8,648 bases of DNA, taken from positions 1-8,648 of the forward strand of contig CATZTY010000032.1 in NCBI GenBank assembly GCA_958424475.1. Reading direction: 5' to 3'. This DNA comes from an uncultured Collinsella sp. (GTDB lineage Bacteria; Actinomycetota; Coriobacteriia; Coriobacteriales; Coriobacteriaceae). The stretch's first letter is position 1. Every line of letters starts with the position of its first letter. A program made the translations under genes and the position numbers. Shown here in pieces: positions 8,177 through 8,648 of this stretch. The notes beneath the pieces were generated by a model. That model was given only the letters and a program-made list of their open reading frames with translations. It had not been told where the DNA came from and searched no databases.

Positions 8177-8648
8177 CTACTCGGCAGCAGCCTCAGTCTC
8201 GACCTCGGCGGCCTCGGCGACCTCAGCGGCCTCCTCGACCTCAGCCTCGGCAGCGAGCTCCTCGGCGGTAACGCCGACGAGAACGACAACCTCGGCCTTG
8301 ATCTCGCGGTACAGCGAGATGGCAACGGTGTGGGCACCGGCAACCTTGATGGGCTTACCGAGCTCGACGCGCTTGCGGTCGATGTCCATACCGAGCTGAG
8401 CCTTGATGGCATCAGCGATCATAGCGGCGGTAACGGAGCCAAAGAGGATGCCCTCGTCGCCGACCTTGACGTCAACGGTGACCGTCTTGCCCTCGAAGGC
8501 AGCCTTGGTCTCGTTGGCGGTAGCCAGACGGACGGCCTCGCGCTTGGCGATGTTGTTGCGACGCTCGTCAAGCTGCTTGAGGTTGCCCTTGGTGGCGGCA
8601 ACAGCGAGCTTCTTGGGGAACAGGAAGTTCTCAGCGTAACCCTGAGCG
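8177..8648 (-). CDS. rplI: 50S ribosomal protein bL9, C-terminal part (runs off the window)
   Basis: The visible 156 residues begin AQGYAENFLFPKKLA, which is the bL9 signature region (V-x-x-G-Y-x-x-N-x-L-x-P-x-x-x-A), so about 21 N-terminal residues including the start lie beyond 8648. bL9 binds 23S rRNA near the L1 stalk base through its N-domain. The long connecting helix (KGNLKQLDERRNNIAKREAVRLATANETKAAFEG region, visible residues about 20-52) and the C-terminal domain with GILFGSVTAAMIADAI and HTVAISLYREIKAEVVVLV are recognisable. After the normal end of the fold, about 28 extra residues made almost only of Ala, Glu and Val follow. An ATG at 8422 inside the frame is not a real start. The gene is followed by a strong terminator. 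Confidence 0.96.
   Translation of the reverse strand, partial: AQGYAENFLFPKKLAVAATKGNLKQLDERRNNIAKREAVRLATANETKAAFEGKTVTVDVKVGDEGILFGSVTAAMIADAIKAQLGMDIDRKRVELGKPIKVAGAHTVAISLYREIKAEVVVLVGVTAEELAAEAEVEEAAEVAEAAEVETEAAAE

Noticed and set aside
8146..8412. Ser/Arg/Pro-rich minus-strand frame
   Set aside because: It is an out-of-frame reading of the Ala/Glu-rich end of rplI.

Overview
The window is a G+C-rich bacterial chromosome segment (about 60% G+C by eye) in which every convincing gene lies on the minus strand. In transcription order, from the right edge to the left, they are: ribosomal protein bL9 (rplI, N-terminus off the window), replicative helicase (dnaB), adenylosuccinate synthetase (purA), GAR synthetase (purD), a NUDIX ADP-ribose pyrophosphatase-type hydrolase, an ABCB/MsbA-type half exporter and an uncharacterised single-pass membrane protein. 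Protein style, codon bias and this gene order suggest an actinomycetote of class Coriobacteriia, probably Collinsella or a close relative. That placement is recognition from memory and was not checked against a database.

Right part (about 5180-8648): rplI ends in a textbook intrinsic terminator (8105-8144). A leader of about 150 bases with a small palindrome and a possible extended -10 precedes dnaB. purA follows 93 bases after dnaB, with a candidate sigma70-type promoter that overlaps the dnaB stop codon. The order rplI-dnaB-purA resembles that of Bacillus subtilis, so this is a core housekeeping neighbourhood.

Middle part (about 3042-5181): an imperfect terminator-like hairpin separates purA from purD. 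purD starts at a TTG codon behind a strong Shine-Dalgarno sequence. The NUDIX gene follows only about 20 bases later and is probably co-transcribed. The two purine enzymes act at separate points: PurD early in de novo synthesis, PurA at the IMP-to-AMP branch. The NUDIX enzyme would recycle ADP-ribose to AMP and ribose 5-phosphate.

Left part (1-3041): the exporter and the membrane protein are 19 bases apart, look co-transcribed, and end in a strong terminator at 51-93. Bases 1-50, beyond that terminator, show nothing I can support. The one part that ordinary housekeeping does not explain is the 184-base gap between the NUDIX gene and the exporter. It holds a 100-base element with near-perfect 26-base inverted arms, an inner hairpin with a strong ribosome binding site and in-frame ATG in its loop region, and a 5-base direct repeat abutting both ends. 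A separate 8-bp hairpin follows, just upstream of the exporter's own start. This looks like a small palindromic mobile element (MITE/REP-like) or a structured leader, and it is the best candidate in the window for something undescribed. No phage, CRISPR, tRNA, rRNA or toxin-antitoxin genes were found.
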